Assembly: GCF_015350975.1 (NCBI RefSeq)
Contig: NZ_JADKRX010000003.1
Coordinates: 62,001 to 126,000 of the forward strand
DNA from: Curtobacterium sp. VKM Ac-1395
GTDB lineage: Bacteria; Actinomycetota; Actinomycetes; Actinomycetales; Microbacteriaceae
DNA: 64,000 nucleotides
Direction: 5' to 3'
The notes beneath the pieces were generated by a model. That model saw only the letters and a program-made list of their open reading frames with translations. It ran no database searches and was not told where the DNA came from. The first letter of the stretch is position 1. Each line of letters begins with the position of its first letter. Positions 53,119 to 61,148 of the stretch are shown one piece after another. The translations under genes were made by a program, and so were the position numbers.

Positions 53119-53729
53119 CCGGCCCGCCGGGAGCGCAGCGCGGCGGCGGCCTGCCGCCAGGTGTCGGCGGACAGGAGCGAGCCCTGCAGCTGCGCGGACG
53201 TGGGGACGACGGTGCGCTGGGGGCGACGGTCGCGGTTGCGCGGACGCATCGGGAGCGGCTCGGCGACGGCGGGAACCGGGGCCACGGCCACGGCCACGGC
53301 CTGGAGGCTCGGCACGGCCCCGTCCTGCAGCGCGAGTTCCTGACGGAACGCCTCCGCCGACGGTGACGGGGTCGCCATCGGGACCGCAGTCGGGGCCGAG
53401 GTCGCGGCCTGGGTCGCGCGGACGGGCAGCTGGACCGGTCCGGTGACGATGGTGAGCTCGGGCGCGGGGGCCTCGCCGCTCGTGAGCAGGCTCACGCCGT
53501 GCTCGGTCACGCCGAGGACGAGGCGCTCGCCCTCCACGTCGACGACGACCACGCTGGCCTTGCCGCCGATGCCGGTGCGGCCGACGACCTCGATCGCGGC
53601 GGACCGACGACCCCTGGCCTTCGCCCGGCCGAACTGCCCCTTCGCCATGCGGCGGTGCAGCACCCACATCAGGGCGAGCACGACGCCGAGCGAGAGCGCG
53701 ACGCGGAGGGTGATGACGAGGGTGTCCAC
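53115..53729 (-). CDS. fliO: Flagellar biosynthesis protein FliO
   Basis: The protein has 204 residues from a GTG start. One N-terminal membrane helix (about 3-22, LVITLRVALSLGVVLALMWVL) is followed by the small FliO beta domain with IEVVGRTGIGGKASVVVVDVEGERLVLGVTEHGVSLL. A long Pro/Ala-rich C-terminal tail (about 100-200) is of variable type. FliO helps assemble FliP. Position between fliN and fliP supports the call, as this family is weakly conserved. Confidence 0.85.
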   Translation of the reverse strand: MDTLVITLRVALSLGVVLALMWVLHRRMAKGQFGRAKARGRRSAAIEVVGRTGIGGKASVVVVDVEGERLVLGVTEHGVSLLTSGEAPAPELTIVTGPVQLPVRATQAATSAPTAVPMATPSPSAEAFRQELALQDGAVPSLQAVAVAVAPVPAVAEPLPMRPRNRDRRPQRTVVPTSAQLQGSLLSADTWRQAAAALRSRRAG

Positions 53730-53734
53730 GCGGG

Positions 53735-54448
53735 TCAGACCGTCTCGGCGACGTCGAGGATCTTGGTGATGCGGACGGCGTAGTCCTGGTCGACGACGAC
53801 GACCTCGCCGTGGGCGATGAGGCGGCCGTTCAGCAGCACGTCGGCGGGGGCACCGGCGGAACGGTCGAGCTCGACGACGGCGCCGGGCTCCATGCCGAGC
53901 ACGTCGCGGACGGACATCCGGGTGCGGCCGATCTCGACCGTCAGGGTCATCTCGACGTTGTTGATTCGACCGAGGTTCCCGCTGGGGATCCCGAGCGCGG
54001 GCGCCTGGGTGGTGGCACCGAGGACGCCGTTCTCGCGGATGCGCACGGCGAACCAGCCACCGGGCACGCCGCCGGCGGTGAGCTCGAACACGACGGTGTC
54101 GGCGTCGGCGAAGAGCGACGCGGCGGACTCGCGGCGGGCCTCGCCGAGGACGCCCACGCCGAGGACGGACGCGGCGGCCTCGAGCGACGGACGGAGCACG
54201 TCGGTGACGTCGACCAGGCCGTGGTCGGTGCCGCCGGCGGCGGTGATCCCGTCGAGGTCGGTGAGGACCAGCGCGAGGTCCGCGGAGAGCCCGCCGACGA
54301 ACGAGGCGACCACGCCGTCGACCGCGGCCTGCATGCCGGCGGGGGTCGAGCCTCCCGGCAGGATCGACGCGTGCAGCGGGACCGTCGTCGGGAGCTGACC
54401 GACGAGTGCCTCGGCGGCGCCGGTGTGGAGGGTGGTGGTGGCGGTCAT
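53735..54448 (-). CDS. fliN: Flagellar motor switch protein FliN (with CheC-like N-terminal domain, FliY style)
   Basis: The protein has 237 residues, longer than E. coli FliN (137). The C-terminal 80 residues are the SpoA/FliN domain (INNVEMTLTVEIGRTRMSVRDVLGMEPGAVVELDRSAGAPADVLLNGRLIAHGEVVVVD). The N-terminal 140 residues look like a CheC/FliY-type domain (LALVLTDLDGITAAGG, then DVLRPSLEAAASVLG), without an evident phosphatase signature. It forms the C-ring with FliM. ATG overlaps the fliM stop. Confidence 0.92.
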   Translation of the reverse strand: MTATTTLHTGAAEALVGQLPTTVPLHASILPGGSTPAGMQAAVDGVVASFVGGLSADLALVLTDLDGITAAGGTDHGLVDVTDVLRPSLEAAASVLGVGVLGEARRESAASLFADADTVVFELTAGGVPGGWFAVRIRENGVLGATTQAPALGIPSGNLGRINNVEMTLTVEIGRTRMSVRDVLGMEPGAVVELDRSAGAPADVLLNGRLIAHGEVVVVDQDYAVRITKILDVAETV

Positions 54449-55323
54449 GCGGGCTGCTCCGATGTGGTGGTGACGACGATGCCGGCGAGGCGCGAGCCGT
54501 TCGCGCCGACGGCGGCGGTGCCGACGGGCTCGCCGTCGACCGCGATGGTGAGGGGACGGTGCTGCGGGTGGGGCAGCGGCAGGACGTCGCCGACGGCGAG
54601 CCGCAGCACCTGCGACGGCAGCACGGTGGCGGGTGCGAAGTGCAGGGCGACGCCGACGGGGACGCTGGCGAGCTGCACGTCGAGGAGCGCTCGGGCGTCG
54701 GCGGGCGTCACGGTCGCCGCGGCCTCGCCGAGCTGCGGCAGGACGGCCTCGGCGGGCAGGGCCAGCGTGCCGGGGGCGATGCGCTCCCCCACGCGGATGT
54801 CGAACGAGGCGACGATCATCAGGTCGCCCTTCTGCGCGGCCTGGGCGAACTGACTGTTGTACTGGAAGCCGCTCACGCCGATGTCCTGCGCGAGCAGGCC
54901 GCCGAACGAGTACCGGAGGTCGTCGAGGGCGTCCTCGACGAGCTTGCGGACCAGGGCCTGCTCGATGGGCGTGAAGGTGCGGTCCGGGGTGGGCAGCGGG
55001 CGCGAGGCGCCGAGCGCGTGCGACACCCAGGTCAGGGCGGCGTCGAGCGGGACCTGCAGCACGCCCTTCGGGGCCGTGTCGACGATCGGCAGCAGTGCCA
55101 TGCCCGTCAGTGCGGGCAGGGACGCGGCGTACTCGTCGTACGTCATCATCTGGACCTGCTCGCACGTGACCTGGCTCACGACGCGGACCTTCGCGGTCAG
55201 CTGCGTGCCCCACTGTCGGGCGAAGGTCTCGAAGGCGAGCTCGAGGACCCGGGCGTGCTCGCGGGCGAGCGTCGAGGGGCGCGCGAAGTCGTACACCTCG
55301 GGTGCGGGCAGGGTCTCGGTCAC
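54445..55323 (-). CDS. fliM: Flagellar motor switch protein FliM
   Basis: The protein has 292 residues from a GTG start, shorter than E. coli FliM (334). It opens close to the VYDFARPSTLAREHARVLELAFETFARQ region, so the N-terminal CheY-binding LSQxEIDALL segment is missing. The middle domain has YSFGGLLAQDIGVSGFQYNSQFAQ, where GGxG is degenerate. The C-terminal SpoA-like domain (about 200-290) binds FliN. A sigma-28-like promoter lies only a few bases upstream, so the mRNA may be leaderless. Confidence 0.93.
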   Translation of the reverse strand: MTETLPAPEVYDFARPSTLAREHARVLELAFETFARQWGTQLTAKVRVVSQVTCEQVQMMTYDEYAASLPALTGMALLPIVDTAPKGVLQVPLDAALTWVSHALGASRPLPTPDRTFTPIEQALVRKLVEDALDDLRYSFGGLLAQDIGVSGFQYNSQFAQAAQKGDLMIVASFDIRVGERIAPGTLALPAEAVLPQLGEAAATVTPADARALLDVQLASVPVGVALHFAPATVLPSQVLRLAVGDVLPLPHPQHRPLTIAVDGEPVGTAAVGANGSRLAGIVVTTTSEQPA

Positions 55324-55331
55324 GGAGGCGT

Positions 55332-55360
55332 CTATCGGCCGCCTGAGTGTCCTCCGTCAG
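55332..55360 (-). promoter_or_regulatory. Sigma-28 (FliA/SigD-type) promoter ahead of fliM
   Basis: On the minus strand, GCCGATAG matches the sigma-28 -10 box, with CTGA about 17 nt upstream as a weak -35. The context around it closely resembles the site ahead of flbD. The -10 box ends only 8 nt before the fliM GTG, so transcription would begin at or next to the start codon. Confidence 0.65.
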
Positions 55361-55390
55361 TGCTGTACCCCGTAGTGGGGCGGTGGGCGG

Positions 55391-56425
55391 TCAGTGCCCG
55401 GCATCGCTCCCGGGGTCGCCGTGGGTGTCGGCTGCGGCGGTGTCCTTGGTCGTCGTCGCCTTCTCCGTCGTGGTCGTGGTGGCGGCGGCGCTGCCGCCGG
55501 TCCCGCGGGCGTGGTCCTGCGCCGCGGCCAGTGCCGGCATCAGGGAGCTGACGTCCTGGTCCTGGTTCGACAGCACCACGATGTCGACCCGGCGGTTCAG
55601 GGCGAGGTCCGCGTCGGTCTCCCCCGTCGCCAGGGGACGGCTCGACCCGAACCCGACGCTCTGCACGTGGTCGCCCGGCATCCCGCCGCGCTCGACGAGG
55701 TCGCGCAGCACCCCGGTGGCCCGGGCCGAGCTGAGCTCCCAGTTGGTGGCGTACGGGGCGGTCGAGTTCCGCTGGTCGGCGTGGCCCTCGATGCTGACGT
55801 CGTGCCCGGCGGTCTTCAGCACCGGAGCGATGGCGTCCATGATCGTCTTGGCCTGGCCGGAGAGGTCCGCGCTGTTCGTGCCGAAGTACGTCTCGCTGCC
55901 GACCAGGCGGACGATGAGCCCGCGGGCGTCGACGGTGAACGTGACGTTGGCGGTCTGCCCGGCCTTCTGCAGGTTGCCCGTGATGGCCTTCTGGATGGCC
56001 TTGAGGTCGTCGAGCTCCTGCTCCGCCGCGGCGAGGTCCTTCTTCGTCGCGGTGACCGGCACGACGGTCGACGCGGGGTCGACGTTCGTGTCCTTCGCCC
56101 CGGACGCGGCCGTCGAGTGGTCCGCCTGGGCCTTGTCCGTGGAGTAGCCGGAGCCGTCCTCGACCTGGTCCTTCGTCACGACGGTGCCGCTGGCGGTGTC
56201 GACCTTCTGCGACTTCACCTCGCCGAAGCCCGTCGCCAGGGAGTTCTTCAGCGCGATGTACTTCTCCTGGTCGACCGTGGACATCGCGAAGAGCACCAGG
56301 AACATGCACATCAGCACGGTGATCATGTCCATGTAGGACGCCATCCACCGCTCGTCGGGATGCTCGGCGTCGTCGTGCCCGCCCTTCTTCCGGCCACGAC
56401 CGCGGCCGCGGGGGTTCGCGCTCAT
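55391..56425 (-). CDS. motB: Flagellar motor stator protein MotB
   Basis: The protein has 344 residues. A basic N-terminus leads to one membrane helix (about 28-50) containing SYMDMITVLMCMFLVLF, where Asp33 is the ion-carrying residue. A periplasmic linker precedes the OmpA-like peptidoglycan-binding domain (about 165-300) with VSIEGHADQRNS and LSSARATGVLRDLVERGG. A Thr/Ala-rich tail ends the protein. With MotA it forms the stator. The tail length is unusual but not diagnostic. The motA stop lies 2 nt upstream. Confidence 0.96.
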   Translation of the reverse strand: MSANPRGRGRGRKKGGHDDAEHPDERWMASYMDMITVLMCMFLVLFAMSTVDQEKYIALKNSLATGFGEVKSQKVDTASGTVVTKDQVEDGSGYSTDKAQADHSTAASGAKDTNVDPASTVVPVTATKKDLAAAEQELDDLKAIQKAITGNLQKAGQTANVTFTVDARGLIVRLVGSETYFGTNSADLSGQAKTIMDAIAPVLKTAGHDVSIEGHADQRNSTAPYATNWELSSARATGVLRDLVERGGMPGDHVQSVGFGSSRPLATGETDADLALNRRVDIVVLSNQDQDVSSLMPALAAAQDHARGTGGSAAATTTTTEKATTTKDTAAADTHGDPGSDAGH

Positions 56426-56427
56426 CG

Positions 56428-57246
56428 TCAGGCCGCCAGCTGCTGGTCGTCGGCCGTCGCGCCCTTGGCCGCCTTGCCCTTGCCGCCGGTGTCGTTGCGG
56501 GCGGCGGGTGGGACCATGGCCTTCAGGCGCTCCCCGAGCAGGCGGGGCTGACTGCCGGCCTGCACCGCGAGCAGCCCCTCCATCAGGAGCGTCTGACGGT
56601 CGGACTCGAGCTGCGCGAGCTTGCGGAGCTTGCCGCCGATCGGCAGCCACATGAAGTTGGCGGTGAGCAGGCCCCACAGCGTCGCCACGAAGGCGCTCGC
56701 GATGAGGGGGCCGAGCTCGTCCGGCTTGCCGAGGTTGGCGAGCACGTGGGTCAGCGACACGACGGTGCCGATGATGCCGACGGTCGGGGCGAACCCGCCG
56801 AGGCCCATGAAGAACGAGCTCGCGCTGCGCATCGGTGCGGCGTTCGACTCGATCTCGTCCTCGAGCAGGATCCGGAGCTCGTCGCCGTCGGTGCCGTCGG
56901 CGATGTTCTGCAGCGCCTTCTTCATGAACGGGTCGTCGTGCTTCTCGGCCTCCTGCTCCAGGGCGAGCAGGCCGTTCGAGCGGGCGACCTCGGCCAGGCC
57001 GACGACGTCCTCGATCACGGACGCCGGCGGGGTGACCTTGCCGGTGAAGGCCTTGGGCGCGGCCTTGAAGCTCGCGATGGCGTCCTTGAGCGTGGTGCTC
57101 GCGACCCCGGCGCCGATGGTGGCACCGAACACGAGCAGGATCGGCGCGGGGAGGAACAGTCCGCCCAGTTCGACGTGCTCCATCTCGATCATGCCGAAGA
57201 GGGCGCCGAAGGCGAGGAGGATGCCGACGATCGTCGCGATGTCCAT
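56428..57246 (-). CDS. motA: Flagellar motor stator protein MotA
   Basis: The protein has 272 residues. Four membrane helices are visible: the first (1-20), second (28-50), and a C-terminal pair (about 148-168 and 180-200) containing GGFAPTVGIIGTVVSLTHVLANLG with the conserved Pro. The cytoplasmic loop has SNGLLALEQEAEKHDDPFMKKALQNIADGTD, the region that contacts FliG. The C-terminus is Lys/Ala-rich. It forms a proton channel with MotB. It follows flbD after a 1-nt gap. Confidence 0.96.
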   Translation of the reverse strand: MDIATIVGILLAFGALFGMIEMEHVELGGLFLPAPILLVFGATIGAGVASTTLKDAIASFKAAPKAFTGKVTPPASVIEDVVGLAEVARSNGLLALEQEAEKHDDPFMKKALQNIADGTDGDELRILLEDEIESNAAPMRSASSFFMGLGGFAPTVGIIGTVVSLTHVLANLGKPDELGPLIASAFVATLWGLLTANFMWLPIGGKLRKLAQLESDRQTLLMEGLLAVQAGSQPRLLGERLKAMVPPAARNDTGGKGKAAKGATADDQQLAA

Positions 57247-57247
57247 G

Positions 57248-57550
57248 TCAGCGACCCCCGTCCTGCGTCCGGGCTGCTGCGTGCAGGGCGGGCGCTGCGT
57301 GCAGGGCGGCGACGGGAGCGAGCGTCGGCTGCGGCCCGGTGACGGTGCGCGGCTCGGTGCCGTAGGCCATGGTGACGATGCGGGCGCGGTACGCGGCGAT
57401 CCGCTCGATGACCTCGGCCATCGACTCGCGGACGATGTACTTCGCGCCGTCGACCATGATGAGGGTCGTGTCCGGCGTCTCCTGGATGCGCTCCACGAGG
57501 TCGGGGTTGACAGCGAAGCCGCTGCCGTTGAGTCGTGTGACGACGATCAT
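57248..57550 (-). CDS. flbD: Flagellar protein FlbD
   Basis: The protein has 100 residues. The first 60 are the FlbD/EndoR family (MIVVTRLNGSGFAVNPDLVERIQETPDTTLIMVDG, then YIVRESMAEVIERI), usually found just before motA in Gram-positive flagellar operons. A Pro/Ala-rich 40-residue tail is extra. Its exact role is not known. Here it is the first gene of the flagellar operon, behind a sigma-28-like promoter. Confidence 0.9.
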   Translation of the reverse strand: MIVVTRLNGSGFAVNPDLVERIQETPDTTLIMVDGAKYIVRESMAEVIERIAAYRARIVTMAYGTEPRTVTGPQPTLAPVAALHAAPALHAAARTQDGGR

Positions 57551-57633
57551 GGGGTCCGTCCCTGGGGTGTCTCACCTGCCACCGTCCGTGGGGCAGGTCG
57601 TCCGACCACCCGTCCGTGGGTGGTCAGTGCGCT

Positions 57634-57661
57634 CTATCGGCCGTCGGCGTGTCCCCGTTAG
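57634..57661 (-). promoter_or_regulatory. Sigma-28 (FliA/SigD-type) promoter ahead of flbD
   Basis: On the minus strand, CTAA and GCCGATAG are separated by 16 nt, close to the sigma-28 consensus TAAA-N15-GCCGATAA. It lies about 84 nt before the flbD ATG. The site ahead of fliM has nearly the same sequence, which strengthens both. Confidence 0.7.
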
Positions 57662-57670
57662 TGACGACAT

Positions 57671-57710
57671 GACGGGAGGCTCATGGCGGGGTCGCCACGA
57701 GCCTCCCGTC
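57671..57710. terminator. Hairpin between the zinc and flagellar loci (GGAGGCTCG family)
   Basis: An 18-bp stem with one mismatch (GACGGGAGGCTCATGGCG / CGCCACGAGCCTCCCGTC) and a 4-nt loop. It lies after the stop of the second AztD-like gene and before the flbD promoter, so it probably ends the zinc-locus transcript. Its sequence is shared with 62735-62776. Confidence 0.75.
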
Positions 57711-57733
57711 CGGTCCGGGTCACCTGACCAGCG

Positions 57734-58975
57734 TCAGCTGACCGCGATCTCGTTGGGGACGCCGGGCAGGCGGTCGCTGGAGGCGACCACGTCGCCGGAG
57801 GCGAGGTCCACCGCGTGCACGGTGCGCTCCGCAGGGTCGGTGACGTAGGCGGTCCCGCCGACCACCTTCAGCGCCGGGTGGGCGTCCTGCCACTCGGCCG
57901 GGCCCTCCCACGCGTCGATGACGTCGATGGTGCCGACGGGCTTGCCGGTCTCCTCGTCGAAGCGGTGCAGGGCGCCGTCGGAGCCGAGGACGAGGGCCTC
58001 GTCGTCGAGCCCGCGTGCGAGGCCCCGGAACGTGAAGCCGACACCGTCGGGCAGGTCGGCGACGCGGTGATCGTCACGCGCGGCGTCGACGAGCGCGACC
58101 TGGTCGAGCAGGTAGCCCTCGCTGTCCGGGTCGTCGTTGTAGTCGCCCACGGCGATGCTCGACGTGTCGGTGGTGAAGAGGTTGCCCGTGCGGCCGTACG
58201 GGGTCGGGGCGTCGATCTTGGTGAACGTGCCGTCCTGGTACACGAGCGCGCCGTCCGTGCAGCCGAAGACGGCGACGTCGCCGCGGACGGCCCCCTCGCC
58301 GTGCACGTCGGGGCAGACCTCGGAGCGGGCGGTCTCGGTGCCGTCGGCGTCGAGGGCGCGGACGCCGGAGCGGGACTCCTCGGTGCCGATGGTGGTCAGG
58401 AGCGTGCCGTCCTCGAGCTCGATCGCGACGCCGTGGTGGGCCGCCTCGGACTCGGTCGTGTCGACGTCCGGCAGCTCCCCGTCCGCGACGCTCGCGGCCA
58501 GGTCGGCGTGGTCGAAGGACGTCACGTCGCCGCTGCCGTCCGCGAAGAGCGCGGTGCGGTCGCCGTGCACGACCGCGTGCCCGCCGGTGTCGGCGGGGAA
58601 GGTGAGGTCGGTCAGGGTCGGCTCGCCGGTGGTGCCGGCCGCGGTGTCGAGCACGCGGAAGCCCTCGGGCACGGTGACGAGCACGTGGCGGTCGTCCCCG
58701 GCGGGGTTGACGCGGGTGAAGCCGTCGACCGGCTCGTCCCCGACGACGCGGAGGTCCTGGTCGAGGACGAGCAGGCCGCCGTCGTACGTCAGCGTGATGC
58801 GGGGGCCGGTGTCGGTGCGGCTGTCGGCGCCGCTGTCGGCGGTGGCGGATGGGCTGCCGGTCGCGGTGTCGCGGTCGGCGGTGTCGCGCGCGGCGGTGTC
58901 GCTCGCGCAGCCGGTGAGGAGGAGGGCGGTCGCGCCGAGCAGGACTGCGGGCGCGAGGATCGTTCGTCTGGTCAT
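57734..58975 (-). CDS. AztD-like zinc metallochaperone, second copy (lipoprotein)
   Basis: The protein has 413 residues. Signal and lipobox LTGC give Cys23. An Asp/Thr/Ser-rich linker (about 25-60) is followed by a beta-propeller-like region with repeated short beta strands (GGLLVLDQDLRVVG, GVRALDADGTETA, TVHAVDLASGDVVASS). HHGVAIELEDGTLL and other His/Asp residues may bind zinc. AztD proteins pass zinc to the AztC binding protein. ATG 58975 is chosen because the in-frame codons upstream lie within the Zur-box-like site. Confidence 0.72.
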   Translation of the reverse strand: MTRRTILAPAVLLGATALLLTGCASDTAARDTADRDTATGSPSATADSGADSRTDTGPRITLTYDGGLLVLDQDLRVVGDEPVDGFTRVNPAGDDRHVLVTVPEGFRVLDTAAGTTGEPTLTDLTFPADTGGHAVVHGDRTALFADGSGDVTSFDHADLAASVADGELPDVDTTESEAAHHGVAIELEDGTLLTTIGTEESRSGVRALDADGTETARSEVCPDVHGEGAVRGDVAVFGCTDGALVYQDGTFTKIDAPTPYGRTGNLFTTDTSSIAVGDYNDDPDSEGYLLDQVALVDAARDDHRVADLPDGVGFTFRGLARGLDDEALVLGSDGALHRFDEETGKPVGTIDVIDAWEGPAEWQDAHPALKVVGGTAYVTDPAERTVHAVDLASGDVVASSDRLPGVPNEIAVS

Positions 58976-58989
58976 GGACAACACTGTAT

Positions 58990-59004
58990 TGATTCTCATT
59001 CTCA
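58990..59004 (-). promoter_or_regulatory. Zur-box-like site ahead of the second AztD-like gene
   Basis: On the minus strand the sequence is TGAGAATGAGAATCA, with outer TGA/TCA symmetry and spacing like actinobacterial Zur boxes (TGAAAATGATTTTCA type). It overlaps the aztC stop and ends 15 nt before the gene's ATG, implying a separate zinc-controlled internal promoter. Confidence 0.6.
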
Positions 59005-59931
59005 TTTGCGAACCGACAGGCCAGTGACGATGTCCTCGGTGTTCGACCGCATCATCTCGAGGTAGGTGGCGGCGCCCTCGCCCGGGGGCGAGAGGGACTC
59101 GGTGGCGAGGGCGGTGACGTCGACGTGGACGTCGGCCTCCTGCGCGAGGACCTCGGCGAGGCGTGCGGGCTGCGAGGCGTCGACGAAGACCGTCCGCACC
59201 CCGGCCTCCTCGATCGCGGTGATGAGGTCGCGCAGGTCGGCGGCGCTCGGCGAGGCCAGCGTCGTGCCGCTCGGGATCACGGCGCCGACGACCCGGAAGT
59301 CGAACCGGTCGGCGAGGTACCCGAACACGTGGTGGTTCGTCACGAGGGCCCGGCGGTCCTCGGGCAGCGCGGCGAACGCGGTCGTCATGTCGTCGTCGAG
59401 GGCGTCGAGCTCGGCGCCGTACGCCCGGAGTCCGATGTCGAGCGCGGCGTCGTCGATGCCGTCGACCTCGTGGAGCTCCGCGCCGAGTGCGTCGACGACG
59501 TCCGCCATCCGGGCCGGGTCGGTCCAGAGGTGCGGGTCGACGCCGTGGTCGTCCTCGGTGGACCACTCCAGCGGTTCGATCGCGTCCCCGGCGGTGAACA
59601 CGGGCACGCCGTCGGCCGCGGCGGCAGCGACGTGCCGGGCGACGCCCTCCTCGAGGCCGATGCCGTTCTCCACGACGAGGTCGGCGCGACGGAGTTCGGC
59701 GGCCTCGCGGGCGGAGACCTCGAACGAATGCGGGTCGGCTCCGGGTGGCATGAGCACCATGACCTCGGCCTGCTCCCCCACGACCTGCTGCACGACGTCG
59801 CCGAGGACGTTCGTCGTCACCGCGACCAGGGGGCGGTCATCCGCGCCGGGGCTGCTGCACCCCGAGGCGCCCAGCACGAGCGTCACGGCGGTACCGACCG
59901 CCACCACCACCACCACCGCGCCGCGCCTCAT
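59002..59931 (-). CDS. aztC: Zinc ABC transporter substrate-binding protein AztC
   Basis: The protein has 309 residues. A hydrophobic signal and GASGC give a lipidated Cys25. This is a cluster A-I (ZnuA/TroA-type) metal-binding protein: MPPGADPHSFE with His68, VDPHLWTDP, and LVTNHHVFGYLADRFDF supply His ligands, and TVFVDASQPARLAEVLA leads to the acidic ligand region. It lacks the long His-rich loop of ZnuA, as expected for AztC. ATG overlaps the first aztD-like stop by 4 nt. Confidence 0.88.
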   Translation of the reverse strand: MRRGAVVVVVAVGTAVTLVLGASGCSSPGADDRPLVAVTTNVLGDVVQQVVGEQAEVMVLMPPGADPHSFEVSAREAAELRRADLVVENGIGLEEGVARHVAAAAADGVPVFTAGDAIEPLEWSTEDDHGVDPHLWTDPARMADVVDALGAELHEVDGIDDAALDIGLRAYGAELDALDDDMTTAFAALPEDRRALVTNHHVFGYLADRFDFRVVGAVIPSGTTLASPSAADLRDLITAIEEAGVRTVFVDASQPARLAEVLAQEADVHVDVTALATESLSPPGEGAATYLEMMRSNTEDIVTGLSVRK

Positions 59932-61148
59932 CGCCCGACCTCGGCCATCACGTCGGGGCGGACGGGCACCGCGATCGAGCGGGCCAGGCGCGCGTCGTCG
60001 GCGAAGTCCACCTCGTGCACCACCCGGTCGCCCGGGTCCGCCAGGTACGCCCGTTGGGCGTCGACCTGCAGCGCGGGGACGGAGCCCGCCGGCACGAGCG
60101 GTTCGGTCGTCACGGCGGTCCGGTCCGTCCCGCTCAGCACCCGCACGCGGCCGTCGGCGTCGAGTGCCACGACGTGCTCGTCGGTGTCGTCCACAGCGGT
60201 GACGGCGACGAGGGGGCGGTCCGTGGGGACGTGCTCCCAGGTGCGCTCTCGGGTGTCGAGGAGCCAGGCGCCGGTGTCCCCGGCGAGGGCCGCGACCGTC
60301 GGGCGACCGGTGCGGTTCGCGAACGCCGTGGCCCGCGGCAGGTCGGCGGGAGCGGCGAGGTGCTCGGCGGTGGGGGTGGCGTCCTCACCGGGCGCGTCCT
60401 CGGCCGTCACCAGGACCGCGCCGTCCGCACAGCCGACGACGGCGCCGACCCGGGTGACGATGCCACCGGCGGGGTCCGTGCACGCGGCGGCGACCCCGGT
60501 CGGCTTCCCCTGCGCGTCGAGCACCACCACCCGGTCACGCTCGGCGTCACCGGCGACGAGCAGGTCCCCGAGGGGCAGGAGCGCGGCGGCGTCGACCCGC
60601 ACGGTCGTCGTGACCTCCCCCTGCCCGAGTGCGGCCCGGTCGAGGGCGACCGCGGTGCCGGCGTCCGGCCAGGACACCGTCGTGGTGGACTCGGACGACG
60701 CCACGGCCACCGGTCCCCCACCCGGCAGTGTGCCGACCGTCCGCGCGGTGGCGTCGTAGTGGTGGGTGTGGTCCCCGTGGTCGACCGTCCATGCGCCACC
60801 GTCGACGATCGTCGTCCGGTCGGTGCCGCTCGTGACGAGGAACCGCCCGTCGGTGGCCGCGTGCTCGGGGGCGTCGACGGCGTCGAGGTCGGTGGCGTCG
60901 CCGGCGAGCAGGTCGTGCAGGGCGAGCGCGCCCGTGTCGTCCGCGACGAGCAGGCGGAGCTGGGGCTCGGCGGCCTCGGAGGCGCCCTCGACGAAGCCGT
61001 GGGGTCTCCCGGAGGACCCAGCATCGTCGGACGACGCAGCGGAGCCGGGTGGGCCGGCGGACCCGCCCGTGCAGGCGGTCAGGCCGAGCGTGACGGCTGC
61101 GGCGAGGCCGAGGCCGAGTGCGGTGCGGTGGTGCGGTGCGTGGAGCAT
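59928..61148 (-). CDS. aztD: AztD-like zinc metallochaperone, first copy (lipoprotein)
   Basis: The protein has 406 residues. Signal and TAC lipobox give Cys26. A Ser/Gly/Pro-rich linker precedes a beta-propeller-like region. A strongly His-rich patch, VDHGDHTHHYDATARTVG (about 121-138), is a clear metal-binding candidate. HVVALDADGRVRVLSGTDRT is one of the blade-like repeats. It lies between aztB and aztC in the operon. The two AztD-like proteins share architecture but differ in detail, so they look like an old duplication, not a recent one. Confidence 0.78.
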   Translation of the reverse strand: MLHAPHHRTALGLGLAAAVTLGLTACTGGSAGPPGSAASSDDAGSSGRPHGFVEGASEAAEPQLRLLVADDTGALALHDLLAGDATDLDAVDAPEHAATDGRFLVTSGTDRTTIVDGGAWTVDHGDHTHHYDATARTVGTLPGGGPVAVASSESTTTVSWPDAGTAVALDRAALGQGEVTTTVRVDAAALLPLGDLLVAGDAERDRVVVLDAQGKPTGVAAACTDPAGGIVTRVGAVVGCADGAVLVTAEDAPGEDATPTAEHLAAPADLPRATAFANRTGRPTVAALAGDTGAWLLDTRERTWEHVPTDRPLVAVTAVDDTDEHVVALDADGRVRVLSGTDRTAVTTEPLVPAGSVPALQVDAQRAYLADPGDRVVHEVDFADDARLARSIAVPVRPDVMAEVGR

